Origin: Haematococcus lacustris
Lineage: Eukaryota > Chlorophyta > Chlorophyceae > Chlamydomonadales > Haematococcaceae
Length of the DNA stretch: 64,000 nt
Assembly: GCA_030144725.1 (NCBI GenBank)
Contig: JASKMD010000008.1
Span: forward strand, 12,984,160-13,048,159
Direction: 5' to 3'
The translations under genes and the position numbers were made by a program. The notes beneath the pieces are model-generated. The model made no database searches, was not told the DNA's origin, and was given only the letters and a program-made list of their open reading frames with translations. Position 1 is the stretch's first letter. The number at the start of each line of letters is the position of its first letter. Below are positions 52,701-61,577 of the stretch, one piece after another.

Positions 52701-53349
52701 ACAGGCCGGCAGTCTCTAGCGTCGGCAGTCTCTGCCTGCCCCTTGCTGTGTAATGCTGCACGATGCACAGCCATAGGGGTGGTTGCTGGCAAGGCAGCAG
52801 CCTGCAGTGGGTGGTGGGTGACCCTGCACTGAGGCTGTACTGAGGAGGCATGACACTGCATGACACTGCATGACACTGCAATGAGGCTGTACTGAGGAGG
52901 TGAGCAACACAATGGCAGGGGTAGGGAGCCTCACTAAAGCTCCAACCAGCCATCATGGGCCAGGCACGCCTGGGGCTGTTCAGGCCACGGCTGGTTGCTG
53001 AGGCTTTTGGTGCCTCACCGCCATTGCCTGACCTCACAAGGGCTGCCAGCCACTAATGCTGCTGTAGCAGACAATCATAGCTAAGCTGACCTTGCTGGTG
53101 CCAGCCACTGCTGCTGCTGTAGCAGACAATCATCCATGCCTGGTGGGCTGCCTCACAGGGCTGGGGTTTGTGCACAGCTAAGCTGACCCTACTGCTGTGG
53201 TGTGCATCCCACCTAGCCGCACCATGTTGCGCTGCCTGCCTGGCTTCCTGCTATCCACCCGCTTGTGCTCGCCCTGACTGCAGTTCATGACTGCTTACAA
53301 TGGAGCTGCACCACCCAACTCAACAGTAGTAGTGACATCTTCTCCCTAG
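49724..53349 (+). CDS. secreted Pro-rich, pherophorin-like protein with C-terminal PPC-like domain (multi-exon)
   Basis: Exons follow each other in matching phase: E1 ends at 50047 (FITFYGLDLWSLL ... LGYFATD); E2 50171-50343 (VAQLLREYLQ, VQVTDFCAGNRTA); E3 50753-50913 (SLGFFTLYGMPFHRC, then PSPPPSPSPP); E4 51231-51408 (Pro-rich, ending PINSQLLAPP); E5 51605-51668 (PPPPLTNACLGPTAVTLP); E6 51836-51898 (VVFGPITGNGRSITFSTCFS); a missing E7 between 51899 and 52513; E8 52514-52624 (VAYNNNSEDDRVFPVC ... TSGTKYWL); and E9 53284-53349 (FMTAYNGAAP, stop TAG). The plan is a pherophorin-type globular part, a Pro-rich rod, then a domain like the bacterial pre-peptidase C-terminal fold. It fits an extracellular matrix glycoprotein of volvocine-type algae. 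The N-terminus and signal peptide are not located. The ATG could be at 49724, at 49808, or in an upstream exon. Confidence 0.65.
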
Positions 53350-54634
53350 CTCATCATCCTGGTGGCTGTGCGCCGCTCCTGACGAACCCTGGTGCGCTGC
53401 TGCCAACAATGCATGTGGTGTTGCATCATAGCCTGTGCATGCTGACCAGGGTGGAAAGGGTGCACATCAGGTGATGTGATCTCCCTTGCAAAAGCAGTAG
53501 AGCAGGGATTAGCAGAAGTGTAGCAGAGTATGTAGCGCAGTATGTAGCGCAGATATTAGCAGAAGACTGGGGGACATCTCGGCTGAGGCCACTGCACTGG
53601 GGCAAGCAGTAGAGCATTACAACCAGCCTTGCACAGCTGTCGTTTCTAATGAGCCTTGCATTGGGCACTAGAGCCGTTTTGCACTGCTTGCCTCAGCACT
53701 GGTAGCGTGGCTGCCCAGCTCCTGTGGTATTGGGCTGTCACCATGATGAGCACACAGGGCACCTCACTGCAGAGGCTGCCATGGCGTACCCTGGCTGCTC
53801 ACCTGGCCGCAGATGTCGAGCACCCCATGGCAGGGAACACAACCTAGTACCTGACCCTTGGTGTTAACCAAGCACACAGGGCGCCACAACCTAGAACCTG
53901 CCATGTCGTCACTTGGCCGCAGATGTCGGGCAGCTGTGGGCCAGCCTCACCCCAGTCAGTCAGTGATGTGAAATCAGTGGTGACAGCATTCAGAGCTGGT
54001 ACCTAGGGCTGCAGTATGGATGTTTAGGTGGGGCTTATATTCAGTAGATTATGAAATGCATTTGAGGACAGCCATGATGCACAGCAGCGACAATCAGGGA
54101 GCGCACGAGCGACCAGACTTGGAAAGCGACCATCAATGCCTGCGAAGGACAGTGAAGTTCAGGGAGCAGTAGATGGTGCGCTGGCCGTGCAGCACGGTGC
54201 CAAGTCGCGAGAGTGAGAGTCGTGAGAGTGAAGATAGTGCGCTACTACAGAGCGCGATGAAGGGCAAGAAGCGCAAGGGCGCGGATGGGCCCAAACAGCC
54301 CAAACCCAAGCAGCCCAAGCAGCCGAAACCCAAGGGCAAGCATCCGAACTGGGTCCTCCTCCGCCTCGGGACACCTGTACTGGATAAGAGTACTCGGATA
54401 CGAACTTAGCGCGATATCGCGCAATGTATCGAATGTAGCGTGCGTGCGTGTTCCTTTGCAGAGGCCGTAATACGTTGAAAACAACATCGTGGCCCACTTC
54501 AGGCTGAGGGTCAGGTGTCCGCAACTAACAAAAAATGACTGCTGAGATAAGCCACGTGCCTGGTGTGCTGTGTGTGTAAGCCGGTGATGCTTGTCAGAGG
54601 CACAGCTGGTGGCTGGTGTGAGGCCGCCGCAGCA
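53350..54634. other. intergenic stretch, weak ORF only
   Basis: A plus-strand ORF at 54173-54409 includes a Lys/Pro repeat (PKQPKPKQPKQPKPKGK) after MKGKKRKGADG. It is short, of unknown family, and I do not count it as a gene. Short repeats of TATGTAGCGCAG lie near 53520-53560. Confidence 0.3.
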
Positions 54635-54925
54635 GGTCACCCCTCCCCATTGAACCTCCACGTAAGGGTAATTTGACTTTGCGGCGTGCCTGGTGACAGT
54701 TGAGCTGTCATTCAACGCGGAACGCCTTATCTCTGCGTCGCGCTGCTGGCACCCACGGTGACCGGTGACCGGCAGTCTGCCAGGCACATTAACGGTTCCG
54801 CTCTACGCGATGGGCCTTTCAAGTGCTGCTTCACAGCACCCACAACGCAGGTTGCAGAGTTCTCCGATGCGGTACACTGCGGTACAATTTACGCATGGAG
54901 CCCAGTTTTCTCAACGTCATCTTAT
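54635..54925 (+). repeat. dispersed direct repeat, copy 1 (~290 bp)
   Basis: From GGTCACCCCTCC to TCAACGTCATCTTA. It matches 56192-56484 with roughly 85-90 percent identity and small indels. Shared blocks include TGGGCCTTTCAAGTGCTGCT and ATGGAGCCCAGTTTTCTCAA. Probably a mobile-element fragment of unknown class. Confidence 0.85.
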
Positions 54926-55339
54926 AGGTGGGGTCCGTGTGACGCTGGGCTGGGCCGAACCGGGGTCGGGCTGCTTGAGGTGCGGCTGGGTCAAGGGGTT
55001 TAGCGAGCTGGCAGGTCGAGGGGTTGTGAGGCATCTCGTTTACAAAATGGTAACAGCGGAAGTCAAGGAAGGACGAAGTGTTGAGGAGCACAGATCTTGC
55101 GTTACATAAACTGCTAGAAAACTAGCTTAAGAGCGACATGTCACACTGAAACCTTCATCAAGCATGTCATCATTCACTGGTCCATAACCACTACACACGG
55201 AAGACTGATGGGCTGGATGACACTCCCACAACACGAAGGACTTAGAAACGCAGGAGCAACGTGTTTTTTAAGCCCAGCTAACCAAGGGCAGCGGAATGAA
55301 ATGTCCGCAGGCATGTCCGCAATGTAAGCAGCTAAGCGG

Positions 55340-55930
55340 CTAAGCAGCCAGGCCCTTCTTCTTGCGGATGGCCAGCCGCACCCTGCCCTGCTCGTCATCA
55401 ATGCGCTTCGCTGCCATTTGGAACATCGCATGGCAGTGGGGATGAGCGGCCCATGCGGAGCCGGTCCTGCGCCTCACGCTGCAGCCAAACAGCAAGCCCG
55501 TGCATTGCTGGGCCCTCCGCGCCTGCTGGCCCAGGAACGCCGAGACCACATCGTCGACGGTGGTGGGGAGGGGCTGGCCCTTCAAGTTGGCAGCCTGCTT
55601 TGCATGGCCTGCCCCCTCTGTTGTACCTGCTGCAGGGATAGAGGGATGGGGCAGAATCTGAGCCTGCCTTCCTGCTGCTGCTAGAAGCGACGCAGCAAGA
55701 GGGCAAGGTGGTTGGGTACCTGCAACCCCCTTGCTCTTGCTCCTGCCAATGCTGCAGCCAGGATGGAAGAGGGTCAGCCTGCTGGGAGCCAACACAAGAG
55801 GGGCTGCAGGTGCAGGCAGCAGGGAGGAGGGATTGTTGGGCAGCAGCAGGCGCTGCTCCTGCTGCTGGGTCAGCCTGCAAGGAGCAAGCACAGGAGGGGC
55901 TGCAGGTGCAGGCTGCAGGGAGCAGGGCAA
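55340..55930 (-). CDS. hypothetical protein (possible C-terminal exon)
   Basis: The minus-strand frame ends at a TAG at 55340-55342. Its last ~75 residues look globular and basic (TTVDDVVSAFLGQQARR, MFQMAAKRIDDEQGRVRLAI, ending RKKKGLAA). Upstream it has a duplicated segment with PAPAAP(P/L)VLAP. It lies between the two direct repeats at 54.6 and 56.2 kb, so it may be cargo of a composite element. Family unknown. Confidence 0.4.
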   Translation of the reverse strand: MPCSLQPAPAAPPVLAPCRLTQQQEQRLLLPNNPSSLLPAPAAPLVLAPSRLTLFHPGCSIGRSKSKGVAGTQPPCPLAASLLAAAGRQAQILPHPSIPAAGTTEGAGHAKQAANLKGQPLPTTVDDVVSAFLGQQARRAQQCTGLLFGCSVRRRTGSAWAAHPHCHAMFQMAAKRIDDEQGRVRLAIRKKKGLAA

Positions 55931-56191
55931 GGACTGCTTGTCTCAAAACTGGTAGCCTGGCTGCCCAGCTCCGGATGCTTGCTGCATGCAAACAGTTCGG
56001 ATTACAAATAACACAGCCCCTGCCCTGTAGTAATAACAGGAAAATAATGTGCTAGGCAGGGAATCATGTAGTCAGGCGTCCCCAACATGGGGTTGGTAAT
56101 CTTCATGCAAGTACTCGCTACAAAGTGCACCGACTTCGGTAGCGTTTGTTGCATTGGCACCTACGAGTTACTCCGCATCTACTGGCAAGCG

Positions 56192-56484
56192 GGTCACCCC
56201 TCCCATTGAACCACCACGTAAGGGACATTTGACTTTACGGCGTGCCTGGTGAGAGTTGAGATGTCATTTTAACGCGGAAAGCCTTATCTCTGCGCCGCGC
56301 TTGCGCCTGCGCGCCCGAGCTGCTGGCACCCACGCTGACCGGCAGTCTGCCAGGCACGCGAACGGTTACGTTCTGCACAATGGGCCTTTCAAGTGCTGCT
56401 TTACAACACCCACAACGCAGGATGCAGAGTTCTCAGCTGCGGTAAACTTAAAGCATGGAGCCCAGTTTTCTCAACATCATCTTA
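56192..56484 (+). repeat. dispersed direct repeat, copy 2
   Basis: Second copy of the 54635-54925 repeat in the same orientation. It has a small insertion of GC-rich sequence near 56300. Confidence 0.85.
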
Positions 56485-57048
56485 CACAGCCTCCCTCTCC
56501 ACATGAATCTCCAGCCAGCCAGTGCTGCCAGCTGGCGTAGACCTCACACAACACGCACAGCGGGCAGCCTGGCCCTCCTGCCGTTTGTAGGGGTGATACT
56601 TGGATGTCGGCAGGCTGTAGGCATGTGCACACGCCAGCTCCTAGAACCCCTCTTGACAATTGTCAACAATAGATGAGACTTTGGCAGGGGGTTCACAGTG
56701 AGTTCCCTAGCCAGTGACGCAAGGCTGGAGAGTTTGATCGAGTTTGATGGTGGTCATACTGGCATCAGCAGAGTGCGCAGCATGAAGGAGAGTTAGCCCA
56801 CCTTATGGAGCTTAATTAGCAAGTGAATGATGCAGTTGCCACTGCTATGCTCACGCCGTGGTCTCCTCCTAGTTTCAGAGCCCCTGAGCCTAGTTCCGTC
56901 GCCCCAGAGCCAGCGCATGTGGGTTACTATGTTGGACATGAGGTCGGGCTCCTCGCACATCGCGCACTATCCATCGCGTTTATCAGGGACTCATCGCTAC
57001 TGGGTCAACGTACATCAAGTCCGCAGGCTCTGTAGGGTCGGATACCCG
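56485..57048. other. flank left of the copia 3' LTR
   Basis: An open plus frame (from about 56827) ends at the LTR. The last five bases, 57044-57048, are ACCCG, identical to those outside the 5' LTR at 15260-15264. No family is recognised in the frame (HRYWVNVHQVRRLCRV). Confidence 0.45.
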
Positions 57049-57312
57049 TGTAGAGAGCGTAGGGACAGACGCGGCACTCAGCTTAGGGTTGCTTACATAA
57101 CTAACTGCTGACGGCACTAAGCACACTGCTCGGTGCCTACCTGTAGAGAGCGTAGGGACAGACGCGGCACTCAGCTTAGGGTGCCGAGGTCTGCCCCTCT
57201 AACTGCCTTAAGACAGACAGTCTCACTCTCTCACTCTGCAGCCTGAGTGCTGTCAAACATGTCTCACACTCCCGGTGCTCAATATCTTTTGCACCAGGAC
57301 ATGTTCACAACA
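57049..57312 (-). repeat. 3' LTR of the copia element (264 bp)
   Basis: By eye identical to 14996-15259 over all 264 bases. Confidence 0.95.
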
Positions 57313-57491
57313 CTCCCACTCAGTACTTAGGCCAAGAGTCTGCACAACTGCTATATCAAAACAACTGCATCAAACAACTGCAGAGAAGCTGTCTCAGGTA
57401 TGCAAACCTGTGCTTTACCAAGCTTCCAGTCCTGAAACACAAGCAGGCTGGATACACTAGGCTGTTTCAGGCATGTGTGCCTGTGCCTAGC

Positions 57492-59042
57492 TTAAGCTGA
57501 GCTGTATACCCCACACCCTTGCTTGCCCCAATCAAACTTGACAGCTGCAAGAGGCTTGGTGAGGAGGTCTGCCATCATGCTGCTTGTGTGACAGTAGTAG
57601 AAAGCAACCTCACCCCTGGTAATGCGTTCCCTAACAAAATGGTGATGCACATCAATATGCTTAGCTCGTGAGGTGGCCATGGGATTGTGAAGAAGCTGCA
57701 GAGCTGCCTGGTTGTCACACCCTATGGTGACACAGCTGGCGTCTAGCTGCAGGTCCCTCATCAGCTTCCTGAGCCACAAGGCCTCTTTAGCTGCATTAGA
57801 TGCTGCCATGTATTCGGCTTCAGCTGTTGATAGAGCCACTGTGGGTTGCAGGCGGCTGGACCAGCTGATTGCACCGCCATTGAGAGTAAACAAGTATCCT
57901 GTAGTGCTTCTGGCGGTGTCTTTGTCACCAGCATAGTCTGAGTCAGAGAAATCCCGCCCCGTCGTGCGGTGAAGTGGCTCAGTTGGTTAAGGTTGATTCC
58001 TACAACTGAGAGGTCGTGGGTTCGACTCCACTACGACGAAAAAGTACCTCTGGTGGGACAGTGTCGGCGCCCCATGCCGGAGTCCTCCCTTAATGCACGC
58101 TGGTGTAAACCGGAGTAGTCTTTCTTTCTTTCTTTCTTTCTTTTCTTTTTTTTTCTGAGTCAGAGAAGCCCTGTAGTCCTGTGACACCCCCAAACAGCAG
58201 TCCATGGTCACATGTGCCCTTAAGGTAGCTCAACACATTGCATGCAGCTGCCCAGTGCTGCTTGGTGGGTGACGACATGTGCCTTGCCAGAGCACCCACT
58301 GCAAAAGCAATATCTGGGCGTGTGCAGCATGTCAGGTACAGCAGGCTACCTACCAAGGCGCTGTAATGATGCACTGAAGTGTCAAGTGGGTCTCCCTCCC
58401 TGACTAGCTTAATGGCTGGTGCCATGGGCACTGCCTTGCTGTGTGATGACGACATGCTATGTGTGGTGACCAGCTCATTGATGAATTGTCGCTGGTCAAG
58501 CATGATAGTGCCCTATGCCCTATTCCTGGTGATTTGCATTCCCAGGAACCACCTGGTGTCGCCCATGTCTTTGATGTTGAAGACAGAGGCGAGTTGCTGC
58601 TTGACATGTGCCAGGCCTGCAGTGTCCCCCTGCTGAGTACACAGCAGGCAGTCATCCACATAGACCAGCAGGTAGACTGGACCTGATGGCAACTGCAGGG
58701 TGAACAAAGCAGGATCTGCCTGAGAAGCCTGGAACCCTATGGCAAGTAACTCCTCACAGAGGCGTGCATGCCATGCCCTGGGTGCCTGCCTTAGGCCATA
58801 CAGAGCCTTTTGCAACCGGCAAACTGTGTTACTGCTGCCCTCCTCAAAGCCCTCTGGCTGCTGCACAAAGATAACTTCATGCTCTTCAAGCTTGCCATTC
58901 AAGAAGGCTGTCTCAAAGTCAATCTGGTGAATCTCCATGTTCTCAGCTGCTGCTTTGGCTAAGATGGTGCGCAGTGTGGTATGCTTGCTAACAGGTGCAT
59001 ACACATCGCCTACGTCCACACCTGACATTTGCAGAAAGCCTT
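57492..59042 (-). pseudogene. copia RT/RNase H, broken by a stop and a SINE
   Basis: RT motifs are present: DVYAPVSKHTTLRTIL, QIDFETAFLNGKLEE, KALYGLRQAPRAWH and the active site LLVYVDDCLL. An in-frame TAG (58515-58513) follows QITRNRA, and the frame resumes with GTIMLDQRQFINEL. CTRPDIAFAVGALARHM leads into GFSDSE, where a 203-bp SINE plus its 14-bp duplication splits the RNase H start. After it comes [20 protein letters not shown], then [21 protein letters not shown] and [14 protein letters not shown], with a stop at 57492-57494. The catalytic residues of both domains are visible. The product cannot be made as one chain from this copy. Confidence 0.9.
57937..58167 (+). mobile_element. tRNA-derived SINE with 14-bp target-site duplication
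   Basis: The body, 57951-58153, is flanked by perfect 14-bp repeats TCTGAGTCAGAGAA (57937-57950 and 58154-58167). The head (from about 57960) folds like a tRNA. Acceptor halves CGTCGTG and TACGACG pair. An A box TGGCTCAGTTGG and a B box GGTTCGACTCC have canonical form. The anticodon stem GTTG/CAAC encloses a 7-nt loop with TCC at the anticodon position. An unrelated body of about 80 bp follows, then a (TTTC)n/T-rich tail. Pol III transcription with mobilisation by a LINE is the standard route for such elements. The partner is unknown. Confidence 0.92.
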
Positions 59043-59186
59043 CACTCGTAGGAATTAGCAGCCAGGCGCCTGGACCGACTTTCGTAGTTTTGGCTGAAAA
59101 CTTGCCCATTGGTAGCTTGTGATGTAAGCAATCCAACCCAAAACGAATCAGGTCATAAAAATGTAAGGCTAGGGCTGTGTGGCATC
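59043..59186. other. junction sequence between copia half and minisatellite
   Basis: 144 bp unrelated to copia. It could contain a misassembly join or a rearrangement breakpoint at 59042/59043. Confidence 0.5.
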
Positions 59187-61390
59187 GTTCAGGGTGTTCA
59201 GGTTTGTGTTCAGGGTGTTCAGGTTTTTTGTTCAGTGTGTTCAGTGTTTTAGTTCAGGCTGTTCAGGGCTGGTGTTCAGGTTGTTCAGGTCTGTGTTCAG
59301 TGTGTTCAGTGCTATGTTCAGTGTGTTCAGGTTTGTGTTCTGTGTGTTCAGGGCTTGTGTTCAGTGAGTTCAGGGCTATGTTCAGGGTGTTCAGGTCTAT
59401 GTTCAGTGTGTTCAGGTCTATGTTCAGGTTGTTCAGGTCTTGGTTCAGGTTGCTCAGGTCTATGTTCAGGGTGCTCAGGTCTATGTTCAGGGTGCTCAGG
59501 TCTATGTTCAGGTTGCTCAGGTCTATGTTCATGGTGCTCAGGTCTATGTTCAGGTTGCTGATGTCTATGTTCAGGGTGCTCAGGTCTATGTTCAGGTTGT
59601 TCAGGCTGTGGTTCAGGGTGTTCAGGGCTGTGGTTCAGGGCGTTCAGGCTGTGGTTCAGGGTGTTCAGGTCTGTGGTTCAGGTCGTTCAGGCTGTGGTTC
59701 AGGGTGTTCAGGGCTGTGGTTCAGGGTGTTCAGGGCTATGGTTCAGGGTGTTCAGGGCTGTGGTTCAGGTCGTTCAGGCTATGGTTCAGGGTGTTCAGGG
59801 CTATGGTTCAGGGTGTTCAGGCTGTGGTTCAGGGTGTTCAGGTTTGTGTCCAGGGTGTTCAGGGCTGTGGTTCAGGTCGTTCAGGGCTATGATTCAGGGT
59901 GTTCAGGGCTGTGGTTCAGGTCGTTCAGGCTATGGTTCAGGGTGTTCAGGGCTATGGTTCATGGTGTTCAGGCTGTGGTTCAGGGTGTTCAGGTTTGTGT
60001 TCAGGGTGTTCAGGGCTGTGGTTCAGGGTGTTCAGGGCTATGGTTCAGGGTGTTCAGGGCTGTGGTTCAGGTCGTTCAGGCTATGGTTCAGGGTGTTCAG
60101 GGCTATGGTTCAGGGTGTTCAGGCTGTGGTTCAGAGTGTTCAGGTTTGTGTTCAGGGTGTTTAGGGCTGTGGTTCAGGGTGTTCAGGGCTATGATTCAGG
60201 GTGTTCAGGCTATGGTTCAGGGTGTTCAGGTTTGTGTTCAGGGTGTTCAGGGCTGTGGTTCAGGGTGTTCAGGGCTGTGGTTCAGGGTGTTCAGGCTATG
60301 GTTCAGGGTGTTCAGGGCTGTGGTTCAGGGTGTTCAGGTTTGTGTTCAGGGTGTTTAGGGCTGTGGTTCAGGGTGTTCAGGCTGTGGTTCAGGGTGTTCA
60401 GGCTATGGTTCAGGGTGTTCAGGGCTGTGGTTCAGGGTGTTCAGGTTTGTGTTCAGGGTGTTCAGGGCTGTGGTTCAGGGTGTTCAGGGCTATGATTCAG
60501 GGTGTTCAGGGCTGTGGTTCAGGTCGTTCAGGCTGTGGTTCAGGGTGTTCAGGTTTGTGTTCAGGGTGTTCAGGGCTGTGGTTCAGGGTGTTCAGGGCTA
60601 TGATTCAGGGTGTTCAGGGCTGTGGTTCAGGTCGTTCAGGCTGTGGTTCAGGGTGTTCAGGCTATGGTTCAGGGTGTTCAGGGCTGTGGTTCAGGGTGTT
60701 CAGGGCTGTGGTTCAGGTGGTTCAGGGCTGTGGTTCAGGGTGTTCAGGGCTATGGTTCAGGGTGTTCAGTGCTGTGGTTCAGGGTGTTCAGGGCTATGGT
60801 TCAGGGTGTTCAGGCTGTGGTTCAGGGTGTTCAGGCTATGGTTCAGGGTGTTCAGGGCTGTGGGTCAGGGTGTACAGGGCTATGGTTCAGGGTGTTCAGG
60901 GCTGTGGTTCAGGGTGTTCAGGGCTGTGGTTCAGGGTGTTCAGGGCTGTGGTTCAGGGTGTTCAGGGCTATGGTTCAGGGTGTTCAGGCTGTGGTTCAGG
61001 GTGTTCAGGTTTGTGTTCAGGGTGTTCAGGGCTGTGGTTCAGGGTGTTCAGGTTTGTGTTCAGGGTGTTCAGGGCTATGGTTCAGGGTGTTCAGGGCTAT
61101 GGTTCAGGGTGTTCAGGCTGTGGTTCAGGGTGTTCAGGTTTGTGTTCAGGGTGTTCAGGGCTGTGGTTCAGGGTGTTCAGGGCTGTGGTTCAGGGTGTTC
61201 AGGGCTATGGTTCAGGGTGTTCAGGGCTGTGGTTCAGGTCGTTCAGGCTGTGGTTCAGGGTGTTCAGGTTTGTGTTCAGGGTGTTCAAGGCTGTGGTTCA
61301 GGGTGTTCAGGCTATGGTTCAGGGTGTTCAGGGCTGTGGTTCAGTGTGTTCAGGCTGTGGTTCAGTGTGCTCAGCATGTGGTTCAGGGTG
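59187..61390. repeat. 2.2 kb TTCAGG-type minisatellite
   Basis: Units of 21-22 bp built from GGTTCAGGGTGTTCAGG plus GCTGTG, GCTATG or TTTGTG. The left 400 bp uses a related CTATGTTCAGGGTGCTCAGGT version. All plus frames stay open across most of it, giving false ORFs of up to 397 codons. Confidence 0.95.
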
Positions 61391-61577
61391 CTAAGCATGT
61401 GCCAGCCTATTGTAACTCAGAGTGCTAAGCATGTGCAAGCTTATTAAGGACATCCAGGATAATGGTCATCATGTCCATCATGTATACATCAACAGTCCAT
61501 GCATGGAAGCAACCTAGTGCTTTGTGGTGGTAATGACTTGATTCATGCATCATTAATGTTTCTGGTACAGGGGGCCT
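61391..61577. other. 3' flank of the transposase-like gene
   Basis: No coding signal. Two copies of GTGCTAAGCATGTGC mark the end of the minisatellite. The rest is probably the 3' UTR of the minus-strand gene. Confidence 0.4.

Larger units (their letters stand above)
57049..59042 (-). mobile_element. Ty1/copia element, 3' half
   Basis: On the minus strand: RT from GFLQMSGVDVGDVYAPVSKH (59042), RNase H, a purine-rich tract (TGAGTGGGAG) and the 3' LTR (57312-57049). Sequence above 59042 is not copia. The break falls where the 11380-15259 half stops (KARLVA, then KGFLQ expected). Confidence 0.93.

Noticed and set aside
57960..58035. Functional tRNA-Gly gene
   Set aside because: The tRNA-like part is the head of a SINE with target-site duplication. 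It has no terminator directly after the acceptor stem and continues into an unrelated body.
58513..58515. TAG recoded as glutamine
   Set aside because: LINE ORF1 and the hAT and Pro-rich genes here use TAG as their stop, so the standard code is more likely.
59187..61390. Telomeric repeat (TTCAGG resembles variant plant telomeres)
   Set aside because: The unit is 21-22 bp with internal variation, it is interstitial, and green algal telomeres have TTTTAGGG or TTTAGGG.
59177..61447. Overlapping plus-strand ORFs of up to 397 codons
   Set aside because: They follow the TTCAGG minisatellite in three frames and show only the repeat period.
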